Positions 63,792-64,000 of a DNA stretch of 64,000 nucleotides are shown here, piece by piece. The position numbers and the translations under genes are program-made. Within the stretch, counting starts at the first letter, position 1. The number at the start of each line of letters is the position of its first letter. This DNA comes from Rhodopirellula halodulae (lineage in GTDB: Bacteria > Planctomycetota > Planctomycetia > Pirellulales > Pirellulaceae): NCBI RefSeq assembly GCF_020966775.1, contig NZ_JAJKFV010000029.1, positions 1,685,146-1,749,145 of the forward strand. The letters are read 5' to 3'. The notes under the pieces are model-generated. The model made no database searches. It was not told where the DNA came from and saw only the letters and a list, made by a program, of their open reading frames with translations.

Positions 63792-63927
63792 GGACAACAT
63801 GGTTTTATGCTAGGCCTTCGGCACACCTTCCAACTTTGTCAACGCGGGCTGGCATTGGTACAATTTCTCGCAGTTCAGGCATCGTTCGCTTCGTTCAGGG
63901 CGGTGTCGTAAAAACCTTCCGTTGTCA
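63792..63927 (+). repeat. attC16
   Basis: Outer arm GGACAAC, 12-bp match to the start of cassette 16. Cut after G63921. The left inner arm is altered (GGTTTTATGC rather than GGTTTTTACG), which should weaken the hairpin. Promoter-like -35 TTGTCA 63836-63841, -10 TACAAT 63859-63864, 17-bp spacer. Confidence 0.9.
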
Positions 63928-63941
63928 GACCCTAGCTTTCC

Positions 63942-64000
63942 ATGAATCTCTCTGAACTGCTGGCTAGCCTCAACCGGTTTGACGACGAACACACCATTTA
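63942..64000 (+). CDS. Cassette 17 protein, partial at window end; copy of cassette 11
   Basis: Cassette 17 begins at 63922; its visible 79 bases match the start of cassette 11 exactly, including the leader and the first codons (MNLSELLASLNRFDD). The gene continues beyond the window, so whether the whole cassette is identical cannot be seen. Confidence 0.8.
   Translation, partial: MNLSELLASLNRFDDEHTI

Larger units (their letters stand above)
52535..64000 (+). mobile_element. Chromosomal integron with at least 17 cassettes, running off the window
   Basis: The element comprises a tyrosine recombinase gene, an attI-like junction at 54141/54142, and an array of sixteen complete cassettes plus one partial. 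Sixteen attC sites share a common core of about 136-139 bp. All cassette genes are on the plus strand, the same strand as the integrase. Each cassette obeys the circular-excision rule: its first bases are the reverse complement of the bases just before its own attC core. Homogeneous long attC sites are typical of sedentary chromosomal (super-)integrons rather than mobile ones. Confidence 0.95.

Noticed and set aside
54581..63900. Recurring plus-strand peptides beginning after the ATG next to the outer arm (NMVFTLGLRHT type)
   Set aside because: They are translations of the attC core itself, conserved because the site is conserved, and they stop within the repeat.
54575..63927. Regular repeats separated by unique segments, looking like a CRISPR array
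   Set aside because: Repeats are about 136 bp, imperfect, with paired arms and 300-900 bp of coding sequence between them; each cassette end matches its own start. This is an attC array.
54575..63992. Recurring minus-strand frames ending in similar peptides across the array
   Set aside because: They are translations of the attC repeats in reverse; the cassette genes are on the plus strand.
1..64000. tRNA, rRNA or phage genes linked to the integron
   Set aside because: I looked through the gaps by eye and saw no tRNA-like cloverleaf arms, rRNA segments or phage structural genes; small RNAs cannot be excluded.

Overview
The window looks like chromosome from a marine planctomycete of the Rhodopirellula/Pirellula group. 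This is judged from gene content, not from a database search. The lineage signs are a Pirellula-type membrane-bound dehydrogenase with a C-terminal haem domain, an iduronate-sulfatase-type sulfatase, multihaem cytochromes fused to TPR/HEAT repeats, a planctomycete-type zinc metalloprotease, and a pair of genes resembling the methanofuran/methylofuran genes mfnF and mfnE. Genes are mostly Shine-Dalgarno-poor and often joined by ATGA overlaps.

Positions 1-51.8 kb are ordinary chromosome. In order they hold: a GTPase/membrane/ExbB cluster (1-4.5 kb); an octahaem cytochrome (4.5-6.9 kb); a mannose-1-phosphate guanylyltransferase and a secreted SH3-domain protein (6.9-10.3 kb); serA and serC on the minus strand (10.4-13.4 kb); an O-antigen ligase-like protein, a glycosyltransferase and an SDR (13.7-17 kb); a CBS-domain membrane protein convergent with folC (17.2-20 kb); a three-gene ABC-2 exporter operon (20.2-25 kb); a CPA2 antiporter and queG (25.2-28.2 kb); a large metalloprotease (28.4-31.4 kb); a hypothetical gene, a receiver protein and glyA (31.5-34.5 kb); a heptahaem lipoprotein (34.8-36.9 kb); mfnE, mfnF and a PQQ-propeller protein (36.9-40 kb); mfd (40-43.4 kb); an oxidoreductase, sulfatase, SGNH hydrolase and PVC dehydrogenase (43.5-51 kb); and two tatA genes (51.3-51.8 kb).

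Positions 52.3-64 kb are a chromosomal integron and the most interesting part of the window. A tyrosine recombinase (52535-53884) is followed on the same strand by sixteen complete gene cassettes and the start of a seventeenth, which runs off the window. Sixteen attC sites of about 136-139 bp separate them. Each cassette can be delimited independently of gene calling, because its first bases (GTT plus about 9) are the reverse complement of the last bases before its own attC. This outer arm is usually 12 bp and is specific to each cassette. By the same rule the first cassette starts at 54142, which places attI just downstream of the integrase stop codon. The integrase is therefore in the reversed orientation, co-directional with the array.

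Two features make this integron unusual. Every attC contains a sigma70-like element (TTGGCA or similar, exactly 17 bp, then TACAAT or similar) pointing into the next cassette, so each cassette may carry a promoter for its downstream neighbour. The integrase also appears to lack the insertion that distinguishes IntI from Xer recombinases, while carrying long N- and C-terminal extensions. Cassette products include two related SUKH (SMI1/KNR4) immunity-type proteins, a macro-domain protein, a pentapeptide-repeat protein, small membrane proteins (one frameshifted) and several unknowns. One cassette occurs twice.
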